Shown here in pieces: positions 1 through 7,637 of a stretch of DNA of 15,838 bases. This DNA is from Bacillota bacterium (lineage in GTDB: Bacteria > Bacillota > Clostridia > Oscillospirales > Oscillospiraceae). The stretch spans positions 1 through 15,838 of the forward strand of contig JAEWYA010000039.1 of assembly GCA_023395775.1 (NCBI GenBank). The letters run 5' to 3'. Within the stretch, counting starts at the first letter, position 1, and every line of letters starts with the position of its first letter. Under the pieces are notes generated by a model. It made no database searches. It was not told where the DNA came from and saw nothing but the letters and a program-made list of their open reading frames with translations. A program made the position numbers and the translations under genes.

Positions 1-2437
1 GCTTCATAATGTCCGCCGCCGTACCCTGAATGGGCATATTCAGCGCCACCCGCTCGCCGAAGGAGCGGAGGTTGAAGTTGCTGGAGGTGAGTTCCGGCAG
101 ATCCCGGCGGCGGTGGTACAGGGTTTCCACGTATCCGTCCGCCCGGGCTTTCTCCACCACGCGGTCCATATAGGACCGGACGCCGGGGAAGGTGGCGAAA
201 TACGCGTCCATATAGGCCTTCGCCTCTTTTTGACTCACACCGATGTCCTGACTGAGGGAGAAGGCCGAAATGCCGTACACAATGCCGAAATTGACGGCCT
301 TGGCCCGGCGGCGCATCTCGTGGGTCACATCCTCCCGGGCCACGCCAAAGACCTTGGAGGCGGTCTGGGCGTGAAAGTCGCCGCCGGAGAGGAAAGCGGC
401 GCGCATCCCCTCGTCGCCGGAGATGTGGGCCAGAAGCCGGAGTTCAATTTGTGAGTAGTCCGCGTCCACCAGCACGTTTCGGGGCTCGGGTACAAACATT
501 TTTCGAATCTCGCTGCCAAGATCGGTCCGGGTGGGAATGTTCTGCAAATTCGGCTCCGTGGAGGACAGCCGCCCGGTGGCCGTGACGGTCATCTGAAAGT
601 TGGTGCGGACTCTTCCGTCCGGGTCCAGGGCCTTTAAAAGCCCGTCGGCATAGGTGGATTTCAGCTTGGTGAGCTGACGGTATTCCAGCACCGCGTCCAC
701 AATGGGACTTTCCCACCGCAGCTTTTCCAGTACGTCCGCATTGGTGGACCAGCCGGTTTTCGTTTTCTTTCCATGGGGCAGACCCAGCCGGTCAAACAGG
801 ACCTCGCCCAGTTGCTTGGGGGAGTTGATGTTGAACTCGCCGTCGGCCAGCTGATAAATTTTTGACTCCAGTTTTTTTGCTCTTTGGCTCAGCAATTCTC
901 CGAAGTCGGATAAGGCTTTCGCGTCCACCCGGCAGCCCGCAAGCTCCATCTCCGCAAGACACCGGCACAACGGCAGCTCCATGGACTCAAACAGCTCCCA
1001 CTGCCCCCGTTCCCGCAGCTTTGACGCCAGCGCGTCATACAGCGCGTCCACGGCGGTGGCATAGCTGTTGAAGGACGCCTCTGCCGCAATCCGGTTGCCC
1101 AGCAGGGCAAAGGCATCGAGGTCCAGATACAGAGGCTTTGGAAGCTCCTCGTTGAAATAGGAGACAAACAGCCGCTCCAGGTCGTAGCTCCCCGCAGTGG
1201 CGTCCAGCAGATAGGCAGCCAGCGCCGTGTCGAAGAGGAAGCCCTCGGCGGGAAGGTTGTTTGCCAGCAGCAGGCGCATCAGGTCCTTGACGTTGTGAGA
1301 AACCTTTTTAATGTCCCCAGAGAACAGGGAGGAGAGAAGAACGTTCCAATCTCCCTCATAGCGGTCGAAAAACAGCTCTGCCATAACGGCGGAATCGTCT
1401 CCGGTCTCACAGTACACCGCCACACCGGTCAGATCGGACAGTGTTAACAGGGAGATATGGTCGGCGCTGCGCCACAGCTCCAGCAGCTTCTTTGCCTTCG
1501 CGGCGTCCGTCACCTGCTCCACCGTGACGGTGGCGGAGGCGTGTTCCCTTTCAACGGAAACAGGTCCGTCCTGCCGGAGGCCGAACCGCTCGATGAGCTT
1601 AGAAAATTCCAGTTTTAAAAACAGAGAATAGGCCTCCGGGCCGGGGGCTTTCACCGTGTTGGCTTCCGGGTTAAAGTCCAGCGGCGCGTCGGTGACGATG
1701 GTGGCCAGCCAATAGGAGTGCCGGGCGGACTCCTCGCCCTCCGTCAACTTTTTCACGGCGGCGGGCTTTGCTTCGATGTCCGGCAGCTTTTCGTAGATCG
1801 CGTCGATGGAGCCGTATTTTTGGATCAGGCCCATGGCGGTCTTCTCCCCCACGCCGGGAACGCCGGAGATGTTGTCAGAGCCGTCGCCCATCAGCGCTTT
1901 CAAATCGATCATGTGGATGGGGTCAAAACCGTATTCCTCCCGGAAAGATTCCGTCGTCATGTCTTTGGTGGTAGTCTGGCCCATGCGGGTGGAGACCAGC
2001 TTCACTTTCGTTTTTTCCGTGATGAGCTGAAGGGAGTCCTTGTCTCCCGTCACCACCACGCAGTCCCAGCCCGCGGCCTCGCACCTGCGGGAGATGGTAC
2101 CCAGCCAATCGTCGGCCTCCCAGCCCTCCGCTTCATAGCGGGGGATGTTCAGCGCGTCCAGTACCTCCTTCAAAACCGGCACCTGCATCCGCAGTTCCTC
2201 CGGCATGGGCTTTCGGGTGGCCTTGTAGTTCTCGTCCGCCTTATGGCGGAAGGTGGGGGCGTGAAGGTCGAAGGCGACGCACACGGCGTCGGGCTGCTCC
2301 TCGTCCCGCAGGCGCAGAAGCGTGGTCAAAAAGCCAAAAATAGCGTGGGTATAAAGCCCGTCCCGGGTGCTGAGGGGGCGGATGCCGTAGTAAGCGCGGT
2401 TCAAAATACTGTTGCCGTCGATGGCCATGAGCTTCAT
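1..2437 (-). CDS. polA: DNA polymerase I, 3' end cut by window edge
   Basis: Repair and Okazaki-fragment polymerase. The first 812 codons are present and read without interruption. The N-terminal 5'-nuclease domain starts with MKLMAIDGNS and has the acidic sets EADD and D132-K-D134, then the helix-hairpin-helix GDGSDN around residues 184-189. The polymerase domain shows motif A DYSQIELR (Asp660) and the O-helix RRAKAVNFGIVYG (Lys713, Tyr721, the classic K-x7-Y spacing). The window ends after PIQGTAADIMK, so motif C (HDE) and roughly the last 70-80 residues lie outside. The middle 3'-5' exonuclease-like domain lacks the DxE motif (LTLSD in its place) and reads HNVKD where proofreading enzymes have NxxxD, so proofreading is probably lost, as in Bacillus Pol I. 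The ATG at 2437 has GGAGG seven bases upstream (2445-2449) and its own promoter. Identity is certain. Confidence 0.97.
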   Translation of the reverse strand, partial: MKLMAIDGNSILNRAYYGIRPLSTRDGLYTHAIFGFLTTLLRLRDEEQPDAVCVAFDLHAPTFRHKADENYKATRKPMPEELRMQVPVLKEVLDALNIPRYEAEGWEADDWLGTISRRCEAAGWDCVVVTGDKDSLQLITEKTKVKLVSTRMGQTTTKDMTTESFREEYGFDPIHMIDLKALMGDGSDNISGVPGVGEKTAMGLIQKYGSIDAIYEKLPDIEAKPAAVKKLTEGEESARHSYWLATIVTDAPLDFNPEANTVKAPGPEAYSLFLKLEFSKLIERFGLRQDGPVSVEREHASATVTVEQVTDAAKAKKLLELWRSADHISLLTLSDLTGVAVYCETGDDSAVMAELFFDRYEGDWNVLLSSLFSGDIKKVSHNVKDLMRLLLANNLPAEGFLFDTALAAYLLDATAGSYDLERLFVSYFNEELPKPLYLDLDAFALLGNRIAAEASFNSYATAVDALYDALASKLRERGQWELFESMELPLCRCLAEMELAGCRVDAKALSDFGELLSQRAKKLESKIYQLADGEFNINSPKQLGEVLFDRLGLPHGKKTKTGWSTNADVLEKLRWESPIVDAVLEYRQLTKLKSTYADGLLKALDPDGRVRTNFQMTVTATGRLSSTEPNLQNIPTRTDLGSEIRKMFVPEPRNVLVDADYSQIELRLLAHISGDEGMRAAFLSGGDFHAQTASKVFGVAREDVTHEMRRRAKAVNFGIVYGISAFSLSQDIGVSQKEAKAYMDAYFATFPGVRSYMDRVVEKARADGYVETLYHRRRDLPELTSSNFNLRSFGERVALNMPIQGTAADIMK

Positions 2438-2493
2438 AAAGGGGCCTCCGCTCTTTTAAATTTCATGTACGGTACTTCCTTATATTGTTAAGA

Positions 2494-2527
2494 ATTATAG
2501 TATAACGCATTTTTCCTTTTCAAGCAA
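2494..2527 (-). promoter_or_regulatory. Probable sigma-A promoter of polA
   Basis: On the minus strand two overlapping readings exist: TTGAAA (2518-2523) with 18 bases to TATAAT (2494-2499), or TTGCTT (2522-2527) with 17 bases to TATACT (2499-2504). Either gives a leader of about 50 bases before the polA start. Seen by eye only. Confidence 0.6.
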
Positions 2528-2670
2528 CTGTAATGAAGCTGCCTACGTCGTCGGTAGAACTTTTTTGCCTGGCGGCGCCTTTTCCGCTTCCCGTAAGGCT
2601 CCCGTCCTGAGGCGAGACGCAGATGAAAGGATTTTCCGCGTTTCAAAAAGCAGCAAGAGAAAAGTTTCAC

Positions 2671-2699
2671 TTGAAATCCCTCAATTCCTATGGCAGAAT
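2671..2699 (+). promoter_or_regulatory. Promoter of the Rrf2 regulator gene
   Basis: TTGAAA (2671-2676) is followed after 17 bases by CAGAAT (2694-2699), with TGG directly before it as an extended -10. The ribosome binding site GGAGG lies at 2712-2716, six bases before the ATG. The -10 box sits inside the palindrome described separately, which suggests repression at this promoter. Confidence 0.6.
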
Positions 2700-2705
2700 A
2701 GGAAT
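2684..2705 (+). promoter_or_regulatory. Perfect palindromic operator candidate
   Basis: ATTCCTAT, six spacer bases, then ATAGGAAT: two perfect 8-base inverted arms covering the -10 region of the Rrf2 gene promoter. A dimeric winged-helix regulator would bind such a site, and Rrf2 proteins often repress their own genes. Autoregulation is inferred from position and symmetry. Confidence 0.6.
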
Positions 2706-2722
2706 AAGAATGGAGGGGTTCC

Positions 2723-3148
2723 ATGAAAATATCCACAAAAGGCCGCTATGCTCTGCGGCTGATGATTGATCTTGCATGCAGGCCGAGCAGTGCGCCGGTG
2801 TCGCTGAAGGATGTGGCGGCGCGACAGGACATTTCGCTGAAATATCTGGAACAGATCGTGGGTCTCCTCAGTAAGGCCGGATTTGTCCGCAGCGCCCGCG
2901 GTCCGCAGGGCGGTTACCGTCTGGCCCGCGCGCCGGAGAAATACACGGTGGGGGAGATTCTGCGTCTGACGGAGGGGAATCTGGCCCCGGTGGCCTGCCT
3001 GGAGGACCCGGAGAACCTCTGCGAGCGGCGCAGCCAGTGCGGGACCGTGGATTTCTGGTCGGGACTGTACACGGTTATCAACCAGTATATCGACCGTTTT
3101 ACGCTGGCGGATTTGGTGGCCGCAGAGCGGCGTAAAGAGCAGAGATAG
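2723..3148 (+). CDS. Rrf2-family transcriptional regulator with three-cysteine motif
   Basis: A 141-residue winged-helix DNA-binding protein of the Rrf2/IscR family, the family's usual length. It starts MKISTKGRYALRLMIDLA, a typical family opening. The helix-turn-helix covers about residues 27-55, and the wing RGPQGGYRLAR (59-69) is very well conserved. Three cysteines, C92, C100 and C106 (C-x7-C-x5-C), stand where IscR and NsrR bind an Fe-S cluster, so the protein could sense iron-sulfur status, oxygen or nitric oxide. The gene stands alone: it is divergent from polA and closed by a strong terminator, with no isc, suf or cysteine-metabolism gene beside it, so its targets cannot be read from context beyond probable self-control at 2684-2705. 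Rrf2 family is sure; the signal sensed is not. Confidence 0.93.
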   Translation: MKISTKGRYALRLMIDLACRPSSAPVSLKDVAARQDISLKYLEQIVGLLSKAGFVRSARGPQGGYRLARAPEKYTVGEILRLTEGNLAPVACLEDPENLCERRSQCGTVDFWSGLYTVINQYIDRFTLADLVAAERRKEQR

Positions 3149-3150
3149 AG

Positions 3151-3190
3151 AAAAAGCAGCGTGCCGGAAAGCTCCAGCACGCTGCTTTTT
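3151..3190. terminator. Bidirectional intrinsic terminator
   Basis: AAAAAGCAGCGTGC pairs perfectly with GCACGCTGCTTTTT (14 base pairs, 12-base loop that can close further through GGA/TCC). A run of T follows on either strand, so it ends both the plus-strand Rrf2 gene and the minus-strand fapA-like gene that converges on it. Confidence 0.93.
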
Positions 3191-3201
3191 ATTTGCTTGG
3201 A

Positions 3202-5166
3202 TCATATGAATTTGATGTCCTGCTCCTCCATGTCAAAGATGGCGACGCAATTGTTGATGACGGTTTCGATGTTCCGACTGGCGCTGCCAATCGTCAGCTT
3301 TACGCCGGGGTACACCGTGCCGCATTCCAGGCGGCAGTTATGGAGCTTATTCAACTGGTCCACCAGCTCTGTCTGACGGGACAGCAGCGCCCTTTCCTGC
3401 TCTGTCATCTGGATCAGATGTTCTTCCGCTGACTGAATTGCAGCACTGGCCTGGGCGTCCGGGCGGCCCTGGGACTCCAACCGATTTCTCAAGTAGGTGG
3501 ACCGCTTGACCAGCTCCGCAGCCTTTTTGCGAATGGAAATCAGTTCTTTCTGAGTGGCCAGCAGCTCTTCCCGGATTTTTGGCTGAACGCCCAGAGTAAT
3601 TTCTGTGGTGCGGCCGGACTGCGTACCAATGCAGGAGGCCTTTATGCGGTTGGCGGCCACTACCTGTCCGCCGATGATAACGCCCCGGCTGCCGGTGGCC
3701 TGAATAAAATCGCTGCAGAAGACGCTGGAGGTCAGGATATAGTCCGATTCCAGACTTTCCGCATAGACCGTGCAGCTTTCCAGATGCTTTGCCCGGACAT
3801 GCGTACCCCGGATGACTGCCTGGTTGTTACCGGACACGCCGTTGGAGATTACCACATCCCCGCCGGCCTCCACCGTGGCTGCCTCCACCAACCCGTTGAT
3901 GGTGATGTTTCCCGTGGCTTTTACCGAAAACAGCTCCCGAACGTCGCCCTGAATGGAGACATCTCCGTGAAAATCAATATTTCCAGTGGAGTAGTCTACG
4001 TCTGAGGAAATATTCAGCAGGTTCTTGACATTGAAGACGCCGCCTCTGAATTCCAGAAATCCGTCCATAGTGGCTAAAAGCTTTGTCTTGTCCTCACTGA
4101 GCGCGGTGTTGCTCCCCGCAGGAATATCGGTGGACTTTACGGGCTTGGGCGGGATGGCGACGCCATCTACCCGGACTCCGGCAGAACCTTCTATGGGGAG
4201 GTGAATGTCGCAGATCACAGCATCTTTTTCAATGGCCTGCACGTTGCTCTGCGCGCGATAGTCCACAACGCCGGAGTCTACGTCACTGACGCTCCGTATG
4301 AAATTCCGCAGAAAATGATCCTCCGTCCAGCCGTCCTGTCCCTCAGTGGGCGGGGTCCCCAAGGCAATGGGGTAGAGATAAAAGTAAGACTTGCTTGTAA
4401 AAGCATCGGACAGGGCTTGTTGATTCACGCCGGAAGTGACATGGGCATCCCGCAGCAGAATTTGACCCTCTTCCACGGTGAGGCGTTTTCCGTTTCCACT
4501 GGGGGGCAGCAGAAAGAGCCATGCCGCCATGCCGTCTCCGGAGACCAGTACCTGAGCCATTTCATCCACATCCAGAGGCGCGGATTCTGCGGGCGCTTCG
4601 CCGTTCGCCGCGTTTACAGCGCCCGGTTGGGATACGCTATCCGATTCTGAAGAGACGGAGACACTTTGACCCGGCGTTGGCCCGTCGGCAGGCCCGGACG
4701 GGGCTTTGGCTTCCGGCGTCGCCGCCGAGGCAGCCTCCAATTTAGCGCGGGCCTGAGCGGCGCTGGATTCCATGTCCAGCCAGCGCTGAGACAGAGCGGC
4801 CAAATCTCTTAAAATCTTATAGAAGCTTGTTTCCAGCGCTTTTAATGGAAAGTCGCCGGCGCCGTCCTGAACCTGAAATATAGGGTTCAGCGTCGGCATA
4901 CCCAGCTGGCCGCATTTATCCCATACTTTTGCCAGGGGGTTGCCGATGGGGACGGCGAAGGCGTCCGCTTTTGCCGGAGCGGACTGGGCCTCCTTTTGGG
5001 GTTCGACTGCGATCCGCTCCGATTCCAAAGCGGTTTGCTCCGGCTCCGGGGCAGTCTGCTCCGGCAATTCCTGCGCGACCGGTTCCGACGGCTCCTTGCC
5101 GCTGCTTTTGTCACGCGCGCCCAGGCCAAAAAACTTCATAAATTTGCCAGTGTGGCTTTCCGGCAT
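3202..5166 (-). CDS. FapA/DUF342 family beta-helix protein
   Basis: A 654-residue cytoplasmic protein with no signal peptide or membrane segment. In order: a Pro/Glu/Ala-rich linker with near-repeats of EQTA (about 20-65); an unrecognised mostly helical module (about 70-140); a second low-complexity linker (145-195); a FapA-like N-terminal domain (about 200-345); a right-handed beta-helix of repeated GDV/GNI turns (about 375-520), as in FapA; a charged coiled coil (about 528-612); and a C-terminal cap ending in DIKFI. DUF342 proteins are named flagellar assembly protein A, but related proteins occur in bacteria without flagella and no flagellar gene is nearby. The ATG at 5166 was chosen for its GGGAG eight to nine bases upstream; an ATG at 5187 and a TTG at 5199 are in frame with weaker sites. 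The cellular role is unknown. The gene is monocistronic, with its own promoter. Confidence 0.85.
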   Translation of the reverse strand: MPESHTGKFMKFFGLGARDKSSGKEPSEPVAQELPEQTAPEPEQTALESERIAVEPQKEAQSAPAKADAFAVPIGNPLAKVWDKCGQLGMPTLNPIFQVQDGAGDFPLKALETSFYKILRDLAALSQRWLDMESSAAQARAKLEAASAATPEAKAPSGPADGPTPGQSVSVSSESDSVSQPGAVNAANGEAPAESAPLDVDEMAQVLVSGDGMAAWLFLLPPSGNGKRLTVEEGQILLRDAHVTSGVNQQALSDAFTSKSYFYLYPIALGTPPTEGQDGWTEDHFLRNFIRSVSDVDSGVVDYRAQSNVQAIEKDAVICDIHLPIEGSAGVRVDGVAIPPKPVKSTDIPAGSNTALSEDKTKLLATMDGFLEFRGGVFNVKNLLNISSDVDYSTGNIDFHGDVSIQGDVRELFSVKATGNITINGLVEAATVEAGGDVVISNGVSGNNQAVIRGTHVRAKHLESCTVYAESLESDYILTSSVFCSDFIQATGSRGVIIGGQVVAANRIKASCIGTQSGRTTEITLGVQPKIREELLATQKELISIRKKAAELVKRSTYLRNRLESQGRPDAQASAAIQSAEEHLIQMTEQERALLSRQTELVDQLNKLHNCRLECGTVYPGVKLTIGSASRNIETVINNCVAIFDMEEQDIKFI

Positions 5167-5275
5167 CTCTCTCACTCCCGTTTTCATTTGTGCTTCCAAA
5201 CCGCAGAGGCGGAGGAAAACACCCGCGTTCTTGTATACTTTGACGGAAAGTTACAAAAACATAAACCTTTGTAAA

Positions 5276-5303
5276 ATTATACCACAAAATGTCACAAAGT
5301 CAA
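5276..5303 (-). promoter_or_regulatory. Strong promoter of the fapA-like gene
   Basis: Minus strand: TTGACT (5298-5303), 16 bases, TATAAT (5276-5281), with TGG just before the -10 as an extended element. The leader to the chosen start is about 100 bases. The promoter lies only about 50 bases downstream of the stop of the WG lipoprotein gene; I see no clear terminator between them, so read-through from that operon is possible. Confidence 0.75.
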
Positions 5304-5346
5304 ATAAAGTGATGTAGAAAATTACAGACGGGCCAGCAGACATGAA

Positions 5347-6468
5347 TCAGTCGCTGTTTGTGCGGAGCGGATAGCGGAAAACGCATTTGCCGGATTTGAG
5401 GTCGTAATAGCAGAACGCGCCGCCCTGGACGGCGGAGCACAGGCCGTTCCGGATGAGAGGCTCGTAGAGCGTGGAGGATTCGTCCGGCAAAGAGAGAAGG
5501 GGGCGCTTGTCTGCACTCAGAATGTTCAGCATGGAGCGATTAAACGCGCTGCCGATGTAGTCGCGGCTGTAATAGTAGAGCGTCCCAGTAACCGCATCCA
5601 CCAGCGGGCTGTACCCGCCGGCATCATCTCCGCTGCCTTCCGGCCACTGGTCAGAAAAACCCTCCGGTGGGTCCGGACTGAGTGTACCGTCGGCGATGTT
5701 CAAATAGCAGAATGTGCGCCAGTCCTCCTGCGTCTCGTCAAAGCCCTCCACATAGAGCACACCGTCCTTGGAGGACAGGCCGGGCCCGCCCTCATATCCA
5801 AAACACGGAGGGTTAAAATTGTTCAGATAGGGAGCGAAGGTGTCGCCGGAAAAATAGGCGGCGGTTTTGCCGTCCTTGTCCAGTACGGTGACGGAATTGT
5901 CCGGCTGAACGACCGCCATATGGGCTTCATCCACGTACTGTGTCCCGGCGATTCCAAAGCTTCGGACCCAGCGGCCGTCCGGCGCCGCCACGGTACACGA
6001 AAACTCTCCTGCCACAGAATCCCTTCCATTGCTTGCCCCGGCGGCTGGGTCACCCTTTTGCAGAATCAGAAAGGGCGCAATGGCGGGCCGGCCCTGCGTA
6101 TAATACGAGATCGGATAAACGCTGGCGTACACCGGCTCTGTTACCACCTGCCCATCGGCGGTGATCAGCCCGAATAGTGGCAGGCGATCTGTGATGTAAT
6201 TGCTGACAGAGGGTTCCGCGCCCAGATAGGGAAGCAGGGGGCCGTAATCATCCCGGGCGGTGAGCGCGTCCTCCTGATACGGTTCGAATTTACTGTACAG
6301 CGCTTTTGCCGTATCCGGTTCGTAGGGCGTCAGCTTGGACCAGTCTGTGTACACAGGGGAGACGGTCTGCGGTTCTGCGCTTTTCGCCGGGGCGGAGGAG
6401 GACGGCGCACCACAGCCTGTCAGCAGGGCCAGGGCGAGCAGGCACCCGGGAATCTGTGCCCGGTTCAT
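5347..6468 (-). CDS. Lipoprotein with WG-repeat-like segment
   Basis: A 373-residue exported lipoprotein. The signal peptide ends in the lipobox LLTGC (Cys19) and is followed by a Ser/Ala/Pro linker to about residue 38. Residues about 97-117 (LFGLITADGQVVTEPVYASV) match the pattern of a WG repeat, GLID-DG-x-VI-P-x-Y. Later stretches such as SVTVLDKDGKTAAYF, GTLYYYSRDY and GAFCYYDLKSGKCVF look like further degenerate beta-strand repeats of a propeller-like fold. The start ATG overlaps the stop TGA of the PstS-like gene upstream (ATGA), and GGAGGAG lies inside the end of that gene, so the two are translationally coupled and probably work together at the outer face of the membrane. Function is unknown; ligand binding or a partner to the substrate-binding protein is a guess. 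Start and family-level features are secure. Confidence 0.8.
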   Translation of the reverse strand: MNRAQIPGCLLALALLTGCGAPSSSAPAKSAEPQTVSPVYTDWSKLTPYEPDTAKALYSKFEPYQEDALTARDDYGPLLPYLGAEPSVSNYITDRLPLFGLITADGQVVTEPVYASVYPISYYTQGRPAIAPFLILQKGDPAAGASNGRDSVAGEFSCTVAAPDGRWVRSFGIAGTQYVDEAHMAVVQPDNSVTVLDKDGKTAAYFSGDTFAPYLNNFNPPCFGYEGGPGLSSKDGVLYVEGFDETQEDWRTFCYLNIADGTLSPDPPEGFSDQWPEGSGDDAGGYSPLVDAVTGTLYYYSRDYIGSAFNRSMLNILSADKRPLLSLPDESSTLYEPLIRNGLCSAVQGGAFCYYDLKSGKCVFRYPLRTNSD

Positions 6469-7394
6469 TTCTGCGCCGTCTCCTCCACGGCGGAAACAGA
6501 GACGTAACCCTCCTTGGAAACCAGTTTCTGCCCCTCGTCGGAGAGAATCCAGTCGTACAGGACCTGCGTGGATTCTGCGGGCTGCGTAGAGCAGACTACA
6601 TAGTAATTGTTCAAAAACGGATAACTGCCGCTGCGAATCGTGTCCGTGTTGGGGTCCACGCCGTCCACGGCCAAAATTTTCAGCCCGTCGGCCATCTTCA
6701 TGTCGTTGGCGTAATAGTATACCGTGTAGCCGATGGCGGAGGCGGAATCGTCGTAGGCGGAGACAGCTTTGATCAGATCGCCCATCTCGCCGCGAACGTA
6801 ATCTGCGGGAGCGTCCATCATGGGCAGGTCGCCCATGACCAGCTTTTTCATGGCGGTCTGACTCCCGGCCTCCTCATTGCGCTGGAAGGGGACAATATCC
6901 AGATCTTCGCCTCCCACCTCGGACCAGTTGGTGATCTCACCGGTATAAATTTTCTGAATCTGTTCGGTGGAGAGACTGTCCACCGGGTTATCCGCGTTCA
7001 CCACGAACACCAGCGCGTCGATGGCAAACGGTTCCATTTGCCACTGAAATTTTTGCTCCTCTTTTTCCTGCCAGATAATTTCCGCCGGCTCCGCGGCAAT
7101 TAGCAGGTCCACGCCGCCCGACATGAGTTGGCGGTAAGACTGGGTGGTTTTGGAGAACTGAATCAGATCTGCGACGTCTTCCCGGCTTTCACCCAGAAGA
7201 ACGCTGGCGATGGCCTGCCCCAGAGGGACGGTGGAGGTGGAGCCGTCCATTCGGGGGAAATTCTCCCGCGTAAAGACGAATTGTCCCTCCTGAGGCGCGG
7301 GGACGGACACGGCGGAGGACGAGGCGGGTGCTCCGCAGGCGCTGAGGGTCAGGACTGCCGCAAATAAGAGCAAAGAGACGAGACGCTTTTTCAT
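6465..7394 (-). CDS. PstS-like phosphate-type substrate-binding lipoprotein
   Basis: A 309-residue secreted lipoprotein with signal peptide MKKRLVSLLLFAAVLTLSAC (lipobox LSAC, Cys20). The mature part opens with a Ser/Ala/Pro linker and then the anion-binding loop RMDGSTSTVPL (about 48-58), the mark of PstS-type phosphate-binding proteins. GEITNWSEVGG in the middle and SGSYPFLNNYYVV near the end are also typical. The family captures phosphate or a similar oxyanion outside the cell. The ATG at 7394 was chosen because AGGAG lies seven bases upstream (7402-7406) and the signal peptide starts there; an in-frame upstream start would fall inside a hairpin. No pstC, pstA, pstB or phoU gene is present. 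It is coupled to the downstream WG lipoprotein, so it may be a sensor or an auxiliary binding protein. Ligand unproven. Confidence 0.88.
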   Translation of the reverse strand: MKKRLVSLLLFAAVLTLSACGAPASSSAVSVPAPQEGQFVFTRENFPRMDGSTSTVPLGQAIASVLLGESREDVADLIQFSKTTQSYRQLMSGGVDLLIAAEPAEIIWQEKEEQKFQWQMEPFAIDALVFVVNADNPVDSLSTEQIQKIYTGEITNWSEVGGEDLDIVPFQRNEEAGSQTAMKKLVMGDLPMMDAPADYVRGEMGDLIKAVSAYDDSASAIGYTVYYYANDMKMADGLKILAVDGVDPNTDTIRSGSYPFLNNYYVVCSTQPAESTQVLYDWILSDEGQKLVSKEGYVSVSAVEETAQK

Positions 7395-7417
7395 GATAAA
7401 ACTCCTTTCACTTCTCC

Positions 7418-7440
7418 GGAAGCGGTGGCGCACCGCTTCC
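7418..7440. repeat. Perfect inverted repeat in the leader of the PstS-like gene
   Basis: GGAAGCGGTG, three bases, CACCGCTTCC: a perfect 10-base-pair hairpin that ends 11 bases before the ribosome binding site of the minus-strand gene. No T-run follows, so it is not a terminator; it could be an operator or an mRNA structure. I could not find a convincing promoter between it and the terminator at 7498-7530. Confidence 0.7.
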
Positions 7441-7497
7441 CGCGCTGTGCCGTATTTCTTTTGGATTGCTTAACTGAGGCGTTCATTGCAGATGCGA

Positions 7498-7530
7498 AAA
7501 GGCCGCGCCGCAGGATGCGGCACGGCCTTT
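7498..7530 (-). terminator. Intrinsic terminator after the SSB-like gene
   Basis: Minus-strand hairpin AAAGGCCG/CGGCCTTT continued by GCCGC/GCGGC with one internal mismatch and a five-base loop, followed by TTTT then CGC. It lies about 110 bases past the stop of the SSB-like gene and separates it from the PstS-like operon. A smaller hairpin (GCGCAC/GTGCGC, 7543-7563) lies between the stop and this terminator. Confidence 0.75.
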
Positions 7531-7637
7531 ATTCAGACGTCTGCGCACAAAAAGCAGGTGCGCGATGTAACAGCCGCTATGCGGTCATTGTATCGGAATC
7601 AATCAAATAAATAGGAAAAAAACGGAAACAAATTTTA

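Noticed and set aside
1718..2491. A 257-codon open frame on the plus strand
   Set aside because: It is antisense to the 5'-nuclease domain of polA, has a GTG start without a ribosome binding site, and gives no recognisable protein.
2528..2660. Possible terminator or small RNA between polA and the Rrf2 gene
   Set aside because: A short CTAC/GTAG stem precedes a T-run near 2560, but the stem is only four base pairs and no plus-strand gene ends there. I see no supported feature in this stretch.
2681..3205. A 174-codon open frame on the minus strand
   Set aside because: It runs through the terminator at 3151-3190 and is antisense to the clear Rrf2 gene.
6306..7103. A 265-codon open frame on the plus strand
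   Set aside because: It is antisense to the PstS-like and WG lipoprotein genes, both of which have signal peptides and coupled starts.
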